In this document: piece by piece, positions 1 to 9,406 of the stretch
Layout: each line of letters starts with the position of its first letter
How positions within the stretch are numbered: the stretch's first letter is position 1
From: Azospirillum sp. TSH64
GTDB lineage: Bacteria > Pseudomonadota > Alphaproteobacteria > Azospirillales > Azospirillaceae
Direction of reading: 5' to 3'
Length of the DNA stretch: 64,000 bases
NCBI RefSeq assembly: GCF_003116035.1
Contig: NZ_LGQW01000015.1
Location: 6,183,485 to 6,247,484 of the forward strand
The notes under the pieces: model-generated
Told to the model about the DNA's origin: nothing
What the model saw: only the letters and a program-made list of their open reading frames with translations
Database searches by the model: none
Made by a program: the position numbers and the translations under genes

Positions 1-20
1 TGATTCACCGAAACGTTCGC

Positions 21-45
21 GGAACGATCCAACCGACCTCCTGTT
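21..45 (+). promoter_or_regulatory. EcfG-like general stress promoter
   Basis: GGAAC at 21-25 is followed after 16 bases by TGTT at 42-45. This is close to the alphaproteobacterial EcfG consensus (GGAAC, 16-17 bases, CGTT), with one mismatch in the -10 element. It lies about 60 bases before the first start codon and precedes three genes that look like envelope or general stress proteins. The match is short, so the call is tentative. Confidence 0.4.
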
Positions 46-104
46 TGAAGGGAGCACACCGGACGGGGACGCAACCCTCCGGTCCACCCCGGAAGGAGGC
101 TCCC

Positions 105-245
105 ATGGCAGACGAGCAGAAGCCCAGGAAAGTTGGCGTGTATGACGGCGCCAATGGTGGAGCCGGCAGTTCCGGCATGAACTGGATGTGGATCATCATC
201 GGACTGATCGTGGTCGCGGTCGTCCTTTATCTCCTGTTCCGCTGA
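105..245 (+). CDS. Small single-pass membrane protein
   Basis: A 46-residue protein with a polar, Gly-rich N-terminal half and one hydrophobic helix at about residues 26-45, so it should be a single-span inner membrane peptide. The start at 105 is chosen because GGAAGGAGG (91-99) sits just upstream; a longer reading from 45 has no such site. It is followed within 20 bases by a DUF2382 gene and probably shares its transcript. I do not recognise a named family. Its context with stress-type genes suggests a role in envelope stress, which is inference only. Confidence 0.6.
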   Translation: MADEQKPRKVGVYDGANGGAGSSGMNWMWIIIGLIVVAVVLYLLFR

Positions 246-264
246 CCCGGCGGCACCCGCCGCC

Positions 265-717
265 ATGACGGCCGACACCGGACCGCCACCCGCCCGGCGC
301 AGCGACGGCGGCGATGCGGTCATTCCCCTGCACGACGAGTCGGTGACCGTCGGCAAGCAGCGGGTCGAGCGAAGCCGCGTCCGCGTCACCACCCGCGTGT
401 CCGAACGCGAGCAGATCGTCCGCGAAGCGCTGGAGCATGAGGAGGCCACCGTCACCCGCGTCCCCATCGACCGCGAGATCGACGCCCATCCCGGCATCCG
501 CCAGGAGGGGGACGTCACGGTGATCCCGCTGGTGGAGGAGGTGCTGGTGGTGGAGCGGCGCCTGGTGCTCCGCGAAGAGCTGCACATCCGCAAGAACCGG
601 CGGACCGTCGAGGTCGAGCAACCCGTCACCCTGCGTTCCGAAGACGCGGTGGTGGAGCGTGTGACCGCCCCGCCCTCCCCCGTCCGATCCCCCAATCAGA
701 CTTCGCCCGAGGAGTGA
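265..717 (+). CDS. DUF2382 (YsnF/AvaK) domain protein
   Basis: A 150-residue hydrophilic protein. Residues from about 20 to 135 show the DUF2382 pattern: VIPLHDESVTVGKQ near the start and repeated charged beta-strand segments of the type RVRVTTRV, VIPLVEEVLVVER and LREELHIRKN. Members of this family are general stress-associated proteins of unknown biochemical role, often near PRC-barrel or GSP17M proteins. The next gene starts 5 bases after this stop and carries the same domain, so the two form an operon, probably with the small membrane protein before them. Confidence 0.75.
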   Translation: MTADTGPPPARRSDGGDAVIPLHDESVTVGKQRVERSRVRVTTRVSEREQIVREALEHEEATVTRVPIDREIDAHPGIRQEGDVTVIPLVEEVLVVERRLVLREELHIRKNRRTVEVEQPVTLRSEDAVVERVTAPPSPVRSPNQTSPEE

Positions 718-722
718 GACCG

Positions 723-1910
723 ATGACCAAAACCATCGTTGCCCTCTACGACCACCGATCCGACGCCGAAACGGCATCCCGCGATCTGCAGGCCGCCGGT
801 TTCGAGTCAAGCGTCATCGAAATCCTGTCGCACAGCGACCTGTCCAGCGGCGGCTGGGGCGACAGGGATCTCGGCGGCTCCCCCACCGGGACCGCCGCCG
901 GCTCCCTGACCGGCGACAGCTCCATCGGTGCTGCGAGCGGCATGGCCCGCACCGACCTGTCCACCGGCTATGTCGCCTCGCCCAACACGGTGCCGGGCAC
1001 CGGGCTCGGCATGGAAAGCGGCCTGGGCGCCGGAGCGGGCATGGGCACGATGGGGTCCGGCGGCGTCATGACCGGCAGCGGATCCGGCGGAATGCTGGCC
1101 CGGCTGACCGGCTGGGGCATCCCGAACCAGGATGCGCAGGTCTATGCCGAAGGCGTGCGCCGCGGCGGATCGTTGCTGAAACTGCGGCTGGAAGAGGAGG
1201 ATGTCGACCGCGCCATGGACGTGCTGGAGCGCGGCAACGTGGTGGATGTCGAGGAACGCGGCAGCGCCTACCGCGACTCCGGCTGGGCCGGCTACGACGA
1301 AACCGCCGCTTACTACGATGACCAGTCGGCGGAGGAGGAGCGTGTGCGCTACTCGCCGGGCCGCACCGCCATCGACACCACGGGCGCCACGACGATGGGC
1401 AGCACGACAGCGGGCACTGCGGCCGGGCTGACCGGAGCCGCCGCCGCCATGCGCGACGTGAACGCCGACAGCACCCGGATCGGCAGCGCCGAACGGGAAG
1501 AGCAGATCCCGATCGTCGAGGAGCAGGTCAACATCGGCAAGCGCAGCGTCGAGCGCGGCGGCGTCCGCGTCCGAAGCTATGTCGTCGAGACGCCGGTCGA
1601 GGAACAGGTCCGTCTGCGCGACGAGACCGTCACCGTCGAGCGCCGCCCCGGCGGCCTAGTCGGGGGCAGCAGCGAGGTTCCGGCCGACGCCTTCCGCGAG
1701 CGCACCATCGAGGTGACGGAGACCGACGAGGAAGCGGTGGTCAGCAAGACCGCCCATGTCCGCGAAACCGTCGTGGTCCGCAAGGATGTCGAGGAACGCG
1801 CCCAAAGCGTCCGCGACACCGTCCGCCGCACCGAGGTGGAGATCGAGGACACGCGGGACAAGAGCACCCGCAATCCGCTCTCCGACCGGACGGACGATGT
1901 GACCCGCTGA
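723..1910 (+). CDS. GSP17M-like and DUF2382 two-domain stress protein
   Basis: A 395-residue protein with two parts. The N-terminus (IVALYDHRSDAETASRDLQ) resembles the general stress protein 17M domain. A Gly/Ser/Thr/Met-rich low-complexity linker follows at about residues 45-130, and DUF2382-type strands occupy about residues 260-385 (IPIVEEQVNIGKR, RVRSYVVETPVEEQV, ETVVVRKDVEERA). The ATG at 723 is preferred over the GTG at 714 because GAGGAG (709-714) is correctly placed for it. It appears to be a longer paralogue of the preceding gene. Molecular function is unknown; a stress role is inferred from the family. Confidence 0.75.
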   Translation: MTKTIVALYDHRSDAETASRDLQAAGFESSVIEILSHSDLSSGGWGDRDLGGSPTGTAAGSLTGDSSIGAASGMARTDLSTGYVASPNTVPGTGLGMESGLGAGAGMGTMGSGGVMTGSGSGGMLARLTGWGIPNQDAQVYAEGVRRGGSLLKLRLEEEDVDRAMDVLERGNVVDVEERGSAYRDSGWAGYDETAAYYDDQSAEEERVRYSPGRTAIDTTGATTMGSTTAGTAAGLTGAAAAMRDVNADSTRIGSAEREEQIPIVEEQVNIGKRSVERGGVRVRSYVVETPVEEQVRLRDETVTVERRPGGLVGGSSEVPADAFRERTIEVTETDEEAVVSKTAHVRETVVVRKDVEERAQSVRDTVRRTEVEIEDTRDKSTRNPLSDRTDDVTR

Positions 1911-1933
1911 CCGGACTGACCGTTCACGGATAT

Positions 1934-1974
1934 GGAAAAGGCCGCCCCTTCCAATCGGAGGGGCGGCCTTTTCC
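1934..1974. terminator. Bidirectional hairpin terminator
   Basis: A perfect 16-bp stem (1934-1949 with 1959-1974) and a 9-base loop lie between two convergent genes. The stem has a G+C core flanked by AAAA on one side and TTTT on the other, so it gives a U-rich run on either strand. Confidence 0.85.
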
Positions 1975-2002
1975 GTTCAGCCACCAGGATCGGCAGCCAG
2001 GA

Positions 2003-3679
<1,677 letters not shown>

Positions 3680-3841
3680 GCGCCGCTCCGACCTTCCGAA
3701 AAAATGTGAGAATTGGCGCCGCCCCATCCCGATGGTTCTACGGCACCCTGTCGCTAGGGACTGGTTTTAGCGCATAAGGGCCTTGCATGAAACCTTGTTG
3801 AGCCACCCGGCGGGGGCCGGGCGGCGACAGGAGGAACAGGA

Positions 3842-4321
3842 TTGGTCAGTCCCAAGGTCGAAATCTACGTCGATGCCGACGCCTGCCCGGTCAAGGCCGA
3901 GGTCTACAAGGTCGCCGGCCGCACCGGCTCCAAGGTCTGGCTGGTCGCCAACGCGCCGCTGCGCCTGCCGACGGAGTGCATGGCGGAGTTGGTGGTGGTC
4001 AGCGACGGCTTCGACGCCGCCGACAACTGGATCGCCGAGCATGCCGGTCCGACCGACGTCGTGGTGACGGCGGACATCCAGTTGGCCGACCGCTGCGTGA
4101 AACGCGACGCGGTGGTGATCGGCCCGACCGGACGCCCCTTCACGCCCGACAGCGTCGGTTCGGCACTGGCGACCCGCGCGCTGATGCAGGATCTGCGCGA
4201 CATGGGCGTGGTCAGCGGCGGCAACGCCCCGATGAGCCAGCGCGACAAGTCGCAGTTCCTCCAGACGCTGGACCAGGCGGTGCAGGCGCTGAAGGCGGGG
4301 CGGCGGCCGAAGTTCCGGTGA
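3842..4321 (+). CDS. YaiI/YqxD family protein (UPF0178)
   Basis: A 159-residue protein of the UPF0178 family. The N-terminus carries the conserved YVDADACPVK motif, and a second conserved block reads VVTADIQLADRC. The family has a PIN-like fold with acidic residues suggestive of nuclease activity, but its substrate is not established. The start is a TTG at 3842, supported by AGGAGG at 3829-3834. It is flanked by minus-strand genes on both sides and so appears monocistronic. Confidence 0.85.
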   Translation: MVSPKVEIYVDADACPVKAEVYKVAGRTGSKVWLVANAPLRLPTECMAELVVVSDGFDAADNWIAEHAGPTDVVVTADIQLADRCVKRDAVVIGPTGRPFTPDSVGSALATRALMQDLRDMGVVSGGNAPMSQRDKSQFLQTLDQAVQALKAGRRPKFR

Positions 4322-4346
4322 GGGGAAGGAGGGGGCCGAGGCCCCC

Positions 4347-5750
4347 TTACACCCGCACCACCTTGCCCGGATTCAGCAGGTTGTCCGGATCGAAGGCCCG
4401 CTTCAGGTCGCCCATGACGTTGAACGCTTCGCCGGTTTCCTGCTCCAGGAAGGCCATCTTGCCGTAGCCGATGCCGTGCTCGCCGGTGCAGGTGCCACCC
4501 ATCTCCAGCGCACGGGTCACCATCTTGTCGGCAAGGCGCTGCGCCTCGGCCAGCTCCGCCGGGTTCTCGGGGTCGAGGACATAGACGAGGTGGAAGTTGC
4601 CATCGCCGACATGTCCGACCATCGGGGCCAGCATGTTGGACCCCGCCAGATCCTGCTTGGTCTCCAGGATGCAGTCGGCAAGCCGCGAGATCGGCACGCA
4701 GACGTCGGTCGGCCAGCCCTTCGACCCCGGACGCAAGGCGAGTGCCGCGTAGTAGGCGTCGTGCCGGGCTTGCCACAGCTTCGAGCGGTCCTCCGGCCGG
4801 GTGGCCCAGGCGAACTCCATCCCGCCATGCTCGGCGGCGATGGCGGCCACCATCTCCGCCTGCTCCTTCACCCCGGCCTCGGTGCCGTGGAACTCGAAGA
4901 ACAGGGTCGGGGCGACGGCGTAGTCGAGCTTGGAGTATTTGTTGACGGCGTCGATCTGCACCTCGTCCAGCAGTTCGATGCGGGCGACCGGCACGCCGAC
5001 CTGAATGGTCTGGATCACCGTGTCGACGGCACCCTTGATGGTCGGGAAGGCGCAGACGGCGGACGAGATGGCTTCCGGGATGCCGTAGAGCTTCAGCGTC
5101 ACCTCGGTGATGATGCCGAGCGTGCCTTCGGAACCGACGAACAGCCGGGTCAGGTCATAGCCGGCCGCCGACTTGCGCGCCCGCCCGCCGGTCTTGATGA
5201 CGCGGCCGTCGGCCAGCACCACGGTCAGGCCCAGCACATTCTCGCGCATGGTGCCGTAGCGCACGGCGTTGGTGCCGCTGGCCCTGGTCGCCGACATGCC
5301 GCCCAGCGAGGCGTTGGCGCCGGGATCGATGGGGAAGAACAGGCCGGTGTCGCGCAGGTGCTCGTTCAGCTGCTTGCGGGTCACGCCGGCCTGGACGGTC
5401 ACGTCCAGATCCTCCGGGCTGACGCGCAGGATCTGCTGCATGCCCGACAGGTCGATGGTGATGCCGCCGGCCAGCGCGGCGATGCCGCCTTCCAGCGAGG
5501 TGCCAGTGCCGAAGGGGATGATCGGCAGCTTGTGCTTCGCGCAGATCCTGACGATTGCGCTGACCTCTTCGGTCGAGTTGGCGAAGGCGACGCCGTCCGG
5601 CGGGAAGGGGGTGTGATAGGATTCGTCCTTGCCGTGATGCTCGCGCACCGGCAGGGAGGTGGTGAACCGGTCGCCCAGCAGAGCCGACAGCTCGGCCCGG
5701 GCCTCCTCGGTCAGGGCCGCACGCGGCCGGGTGGTGGCGATGACGGTCAT
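4347..5750 (-). CDS. FAD-linked D-lactate dehydrogenase / glycolate oxidase GlcD-type
   Basis: A 467-residue flavoprotein of the vanillyl-alcohol oxidase superfamily. The N-terminal half is an FAD-binding domain with PFGTGTSLEGG; the C-terminal half is the FAD-oxidase C domain, ending in GTCTGEHGIGYGK and the typical DPDNLLNPGK. Relatives oxidise D-lactate or glycolate and pass electrons to cytochrome c or quinone. The start at 5750 follows GGGGAGG at the proper distance. The gene is divergent from the acetoin operon. It could supply pyruvate from lactate, which would fit its neighbours, but the substrate cannot be fixed from sequence. Confidence 0.85.
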   Translation of the reverse strand: MTVIATTRPRAALTEEARAELSALLGDRFTTSLPVREHHGKDESYHTPFPPDGVAFANSTEEVSAIVRICAKHKLPIIPFGTGTSLEGGIAALAGGITIDLSGMQQILRVSPEDLDVTVQAGVTRKQLNEHLRDTGLFFPIDPGANASLGGMSATRASGTNAVRYGTMRENVLGLTVVLADGRVIKTGGRARKSAAGYDLTRLFVGSEGTLGIITEVTLKLYGIPEAISSAVCAFPTIKGAVDTVIQTIQVGVPVARIELLDEVQIDAVNKYSKLDYAVAPTLFFEFHGTEAGVKEQAEMVAAIAAEHGGMEFAWATRPEDRSKLWQARHDAYYAALALRPGSKGWPTDVCVPISRLADCILETKQDLAGSNMLAPMVGHVGDGNFHLVYVLDPENPAELAEAQRLADKMVTRALEMGGTCTGEHGIGYGKMAFLEQETGEAFNVMGDLKRAFDPDNLLNPGKVVRV

Positions 5751-5831
5751 GGGTGTTGTCCTCCCCGCTGGACGGTTCATTGGTATGACCAAAGGAAGCT
5801 AGAGCGGCGGACAAGTGCTTGGCAAGACGGG

Positions 5832-5943
5832 TGTTGCGCAACGGTGGAATGCCGGAGTGCGGCGGGATGGTTCCAATCTCACGCATGAAGCGCCACACCT
5901 GTTGCACCGGCGGCGCAACAGTCCGTGCAACAGGTGTTGCAAC
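5832..5943. promoter_or_regulatory. Cluster of GTTGC/GCAAC dyads, probable AcoR-type enhancer
   Basis: Three dyads lie 65-190 bases upstream of the -24/-12 promoter: GTTGCGCAAC at 5833-5842; CTGTTGC (5899-5905) paired with GCAACAG (5915-5921); and TGCAACA, GG, TGTTGCA at 5926-5941. Distance and symmetry suit an enhancer-binding sigma-54 activator. In other bacteria acetoin operons are controlled by AcoR with sigma-54, so AcoR is the inferred ligand. No acoR gene is in the window. Confidence 0.6.
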
Positions 5944-6006
5944 GCCCCACCCCGCCGCACCACCTCCAACCGTTGAAAATCAAGAAAATCCGCTAAACTG
6001 ACCATC

Positions 6007-6022
6007 TGGCACGGCGGTTGCT
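6007..6022 (+). promoter_or_regulatory. Sigma-54 (-24/-12) promoter of the acetoin operon
   Basis: TGGCACGGCGGTTGCT matches the consensus TGGCACG, 4 bases, TTGCW at every defined position. It lies 61 bases before the acoX start codon and downstream of the GTTGC/GCAAC dyads. Transcription would start near 6033-6035. Confidence 0.85.
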
Positions 6023-6082
6023 CTTACTCCCTCGAACCGCGCGTCGATCAACGGCGCGCATCAGCGAGGGGGAGGCGCCATC

Positions 6083-7174
6083 TTGGCTCCGGTCGTCGGC
6101 ATCGTCGCCAATCCGGTTTCAGCCCGCGATATCCGCCGGGTCGTCGCCAACGCCACCAGCCTGCAGATCGCCGACCGGGCGAACATCCTGCTGCGTGTGC
6201 TGGCGGCGCTGCGTGCCTGCGGCGTCCGCGACGTGCTGATGATGCCGGAGAATGGCGGCATCCGCGCCCATGTCGAGCGCGGCCTGATGCGGGCCAGGGG
6301 GAATGGCGCCTCGGGCGGCCAGGACATCTACCCTGCCCTCCACACCGTCTCCATGCCGGTCACCGGCACCGTCGCCGACACCCACCGCGCCACCGCGGAG
6401 ATGCGGCGGGCCGGCGTGTCGGCTCTGGTGGTGCTGGGCGGCGACGGCACCCATCGGGCGGTGGCGGCGGAATGCGGGACGGTGCCCATCGCCGGCATCT
6501 CCACCGGCACCAACAACGCCTTCCCCGAACATCGCGAGCCGACGATCACCGGGCTCGCCACCGGGCTGGCGGTCACCGGGCGGGTGCCGCCGCACATCGC
6601 GTTTGCCGCCAACAAGCGGATCGACGTGTCGCTCGACAGCGGGGCGACCGGCGCCACCGTCACCGAGATGGCGCTGGTCGATGTCGCCCTGGTGACGGAG
6701 CGCTACATCGGCGCCCGCGCCCTGTGGCGGACCGAGAATTTCCGCGAACTCTACGTCACCTTCGCCGACCCGGAGGTGATCGGCATGTCGGCCATCGCCG
6801 GCCTGCTGGAACCCGTCGGCCGCGACGAGAGCGGCGGCCTGATGGTGCGGCTGTCGCCCAATGGCGATGGTGCCGGCGATTGCCGCAGGGGCATCACCAC
6901 CCTCAACGCTCCCATCGCGCCAGGAATGATGGCCCGGGTCGGCGTCACCGACTGGCGCCGCATGCCGGCCAGCGTGGCCTTCGTGCCGGAGGTCACCGCC
7001 GGCTCGGTCGCGCTGGATGGGGAGCGCGAGCTGTCCTTCAGCGAACGCGACCGTCTGTCCCTGACGCTCCGGGACGACGCCTTCCGCACGGTCAACGTCG
7101 CCGCGGTCATGCGGCACGCCGGCCAGAACCGGCTGCTGACCGGCACCCCGGTGCCCGTCGCCGCCGCCTTCTAA
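6083..7174 (+). CDS. acoX: AcoX, NAD kinase-like protein of the acetoin operon
   Basis: A 363-residue protein with the ATP-NAD kinase-like fold. GGDGTHRAV at about residues 119-127 is the nucleotide-binding motif, and STGTNNAFP follows. AcoX is encoded first in acetoin operons of several proteobacteria; its function remains unclear and it is dispensable for the dehydrogenase reaction in vitro. The start is a TTG at 6083 preceded by GGGGGAGG (6067-6074). It is the first gene after the sigma-54 promoter and 32 bases before acoA. Confidence 0.85.
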   Translation: MAPVVGIVANPVSARDIRRVVANATSLQIADRANILLRVLAALRACGVRDVLMMPENGGIRAHVERGLMRARGNGASGGQDIYPALHTVSMPVTGTVADTHRATAEMRRAGVSALVVLGGDGTHRAVAAECGTVPIAGISTGTNNAFPEHREPTITGLATGLAVTGRVPPHIAFAANKRIDVSLDSGATGATVTEMALVDVALVTERYIGARALWRTENFRELYVTFADPEVIGMSAIAGLLEPVGRDESGGLMVRLSPNGDGAGDCRRGITTLNAPIAPGMMARVGVTDWRRMPASVAFVPEVTAGSVALDGERELSFSERDRLSLTLRDDAFRTVNVAAVMRHAGQNRLLTGTPVPVAAAF

Positions 7175-7206
7175 ACATCAAACACACTCCAGGGAGAAAA
7201 CACCTC

Positions 7207-8190
7207 ATGGCCCAGAATCCCTTCCCCCTCGGCAAGGACGAGCTGCTGAAGGCCTACCGCACCATGCGGACGATCCGCGAGTTCGAGGAGCGGCTGCACG
7301 TCGATTTCGCCAAGGGCGACATCCCCGGCTTCGTCCATCTCTATGCCGGCGAGGAGGCCTGCGCCACCGGCATCATGATGCACCTGAACGACAACGACCG
7401 CATCGCCTCCACCCACCGCGGCCACGGCCACTGCATCGCCAAGGGCGTCGATGTCCATGCGATGATGGCGGAGATCTACGGCCGCAGCACCGGCGCCTGC
7501 CGGGGCAAGGGCGGGTCGATGCACATCGCCGACCTGTCCAAGGGCATGATGGGCGCCAACGGCATCCTCGGCGCCGGCGCTCCGCTGATCTGCGGCGCGG
7601 CGCTGGCCGCCAAGGTGCGCGGCGACCGCGGCGTCGGCATCACCTTCGTCGGCGACGGCGCGTCCAACCAGGGCACCTTCCTGGAGAGCCTGAACCTCGC
7701 CGCGGTGTGGAACCTGCCGGTGGTCTTCGTGGTGGAGAACAACGGCTATGCCGAATCCACCGCGATGGAGTGGGCGGTGTCCTGCGACAGCTACGTCGAC
7801 CGCGCCACCGGCTTCGGCATGCCGGGCGTCACGGTGGACGGCACCGACTTCTTCGCGGTGTACGAGGCAGCCGGCGAGATCATCCGCCGCGCCCGCGACG
7901 GCGGCGGCCCGGCGCTGCTGGAATGCAACATGGTCCGCTTCTACGGCCATTTCGAGGGCGACGCCCAGACCTACCGCGCCAAGGGCGAGCTGGAGGCGAT
8001 CCGCGCGTCCCGCGATTGCCTGACCATCCTGTCGGAACGGGTGGTCGAGGCCGGGGTGATCGGCCGCGACGAGCTGCAGGCCATCGACCGCGAGGTGAAC
8101 GCGCTGATCGAGGACGCCACGCGCGCCGCCAAGGCCGCCCCGCTGCCGGCGCCGGAAGACCTGCTGCGCGACGTTTACGTCGCCTACTGA
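7207..8190 (+). CDS. acoA: Acetoin dehydrogenase E1 component, alpha subunit
   Basis: A 327-residue thiamine diphosphate-dependent subunit. It shows STHRGHGH, the CRGKGGSMH segment, and the ThDP motif starting GDGASNQG at residue 149 and ending VVENN about residues 175-179. With AcoB it cleaves acetoin and transfers the acetyl unit to the lipoyl group of AcoC, giving acetyl-CoA and acetaldehyde. A pyruvate dehydrogenase E1 alpha would look similar; the acoX neighbour and the butanediol genes downstream make acetoin the likely substrate. AGGGAG at 7191-7196 supports the start. A short tandem duplication spans its stop codon. Confidence 0.88.
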   Translation: MAQNPFPLGKDELLKAYRTMRTIREFEERLHVDFAKGDIPGFVHLYAGEEACATGIMMHLNDNDRIASTHRGHGHCIAKGVDVHAMMAEIYGRSTGACRGKGGSMHIADLSKGMMGANGILGAGAPLICGAALAAKVRGDRGVGITFVGDGASNQGTFLESLNLAAVWNLPVVFVVENNGYAESTAMEWAVSCDSYVDRATGFGMPGVTVDGTDFFAVYEAAGEIIRRARDGGGPALLECNMVRFYGHFEGDAQTYRAKGELEAIRASRDCLTILSERVVEAGVIGRDELQAIDREVNALIEDATRAAKAAPLPAPEDLLRDVYVAY

Positions 8191-8216
8191 GCCACGTCTA
8201 CGTCGCCTACTGAGCC
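8171..8216 (+). repeat. 23-bp tandem duplication over the acoA stop codon
   Basis: Bases 8171-8193 and 8194-8216 are the same 23-base unit with one mismatch (T against C at the fifth position). The unit encodes the last residues of AcoA (DVYVAY) and its TGA, so the second copy is untranslated and looks like a recent slippage duplication. Confidence 0.9.
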
Positions 8217-8250
8217 CATTCAAGAAACGCGAAACGCGCGGAGGAAACAC

Positions 8251-9285
8251 ATGTCCCGCAAGATCAGCATGAAGCAGGCGATCAACGAGGCCCTGGATCT
8301 GGAGATGCGCCGCGACCCCACCGTCATCGTCATGGGCGAGGACATCGTCGGCGGCACCGGCGCCCAGGGCGAGGACGACGCCTGGGGCGGCGTGCTGGGC
8401 GTCACCAAGGGTCTGTACGCCAAGCATGGCGACCGGCTGATGGACACGCCGCTGTCGGAATCCGCCTATATCGGTGCCGCCGTCGGGGCCGCCGCCTGCG
8501 GGCTGCGGCCGGTGGCGGAGTTGATGTTCCTCGACTTCATGGGCGTCTGCTTCGACCAGATCTTCAACCAGGCCGCCAAGTTCCGCTACATGTTCGGCGG
8601 CAAGGCCGAAACCCCGGTGGTGATCCGCGGCATGGTCGGCGCCGGCTTCCGCGCCGCCGCCCAGCATTCGCAGATGCTCACCCCGCTGTTCACCCACATT
8701 CCTGGCCTGAAGGTGGTCTGCCCCAGCAACGCCTATGACGCCAAGGGCCTGCTGATCCAGTCGATCCGCGACAACGATCCCGTCATCTTCTGCGAGCACA
8801 AGAATCTCTACGGCCTGGAATGCGAGGTTCCGGCCGAGAGCTACGCCATCCCCTTCGGCGAAGCGAACGTGCTGCGCGATGGTGACGACGTGACCATCGT
8901 CAGCTACGGCCTGACCGTCCACCGCGCGATGGAGGCGGCGGCGACGCTGGTGAAGGACGGCACAGAGGCCGAGGTGATCGACCTGCGCACCCTGTCGCCC
9001 ATCGACTGGGACACCATCGTCGAGAGTGTGGAGCGCACCGGCCGGCTGGTGGTGGTCGACGAGGCGCACCCACGCTGCAACCTCGCCACCGACATCGCCG
9101 CCTTCGTCGGCCAGAACGCCTTCGGGGCGCTGAAGGCCGGCATCCAGATGGTCACCGCCCCGCACACCCCGGTGCCCTTCGCGCCCTCGTTGGAGGATCT
9201 GTACGTTCCCAGCGCCGACAGCATCGCCAGCGCCGTGAAGCGCACCCTGTCGCCCAAGGGCGCATCGCCGCGGATCGCGGCGTAA
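8251..9285 (+). CDS. acoB: Acetoin dehydrogenase E1 component, beta subunit
   Basis: A 344-residue transketolase-like beta subunit that completes the E1 heterotetramer with AcoA. Pyrimidine-binding domain motifs are visible (VIVMGEDIVGGTG, DTPLSESAYIGAAVGAA), then the transketolase C-terminal domain with TIVSYGLTVHRAMEAA, EVIDLRTLSPIDWDTI and VVVDEAHPRC. The start follows a GCGGAGGAAAC ribosome-binding site. It is co-directional with acoA (60-base gap) and acoC. Confidence 0.9.
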   Translation: MSRKISMKQAINEALDLEMRRDPTVIVMGEDIVGGTGAQGEDDAWGGVLGVTKGLYAKHGDRLMDTPLSESAYIGAAVGAAACGLRPVAELMFLDFMGVCFDQIFNQAAKFRYMFGGKAETPVVIRGMVGAGFRAAAQHSQMLTPLFTHIPGLKVVCPSNAYDAKGLLIQSIRDNDPVIFCEHKNLYGLECEVPAESYAIPFGEANVLRDGDDVTIVSYGLTVHRAMEAAATLVKDGTEAEVIDLRTLSPIDWDTIVESVERTGRLVVVDEAHPRCNLATDIAAFVGQNAFGALKAGIQMVTAPHTPVPFAPSLEDLYVPSADSIASAVKRTLSPKGASPRIAA

Positions 9286-9406
9286 CAGACCGGCCTCACA
9301 CCACACAGCACGCACGAGCCGCCCCACCCCCCTCATTCCCGCCTCAGCGGGAGTGACGGGAGGGGTGTGCACCAAGCAAAAAAGCATTCCCAGGAGACCG
9401 AGTTCC

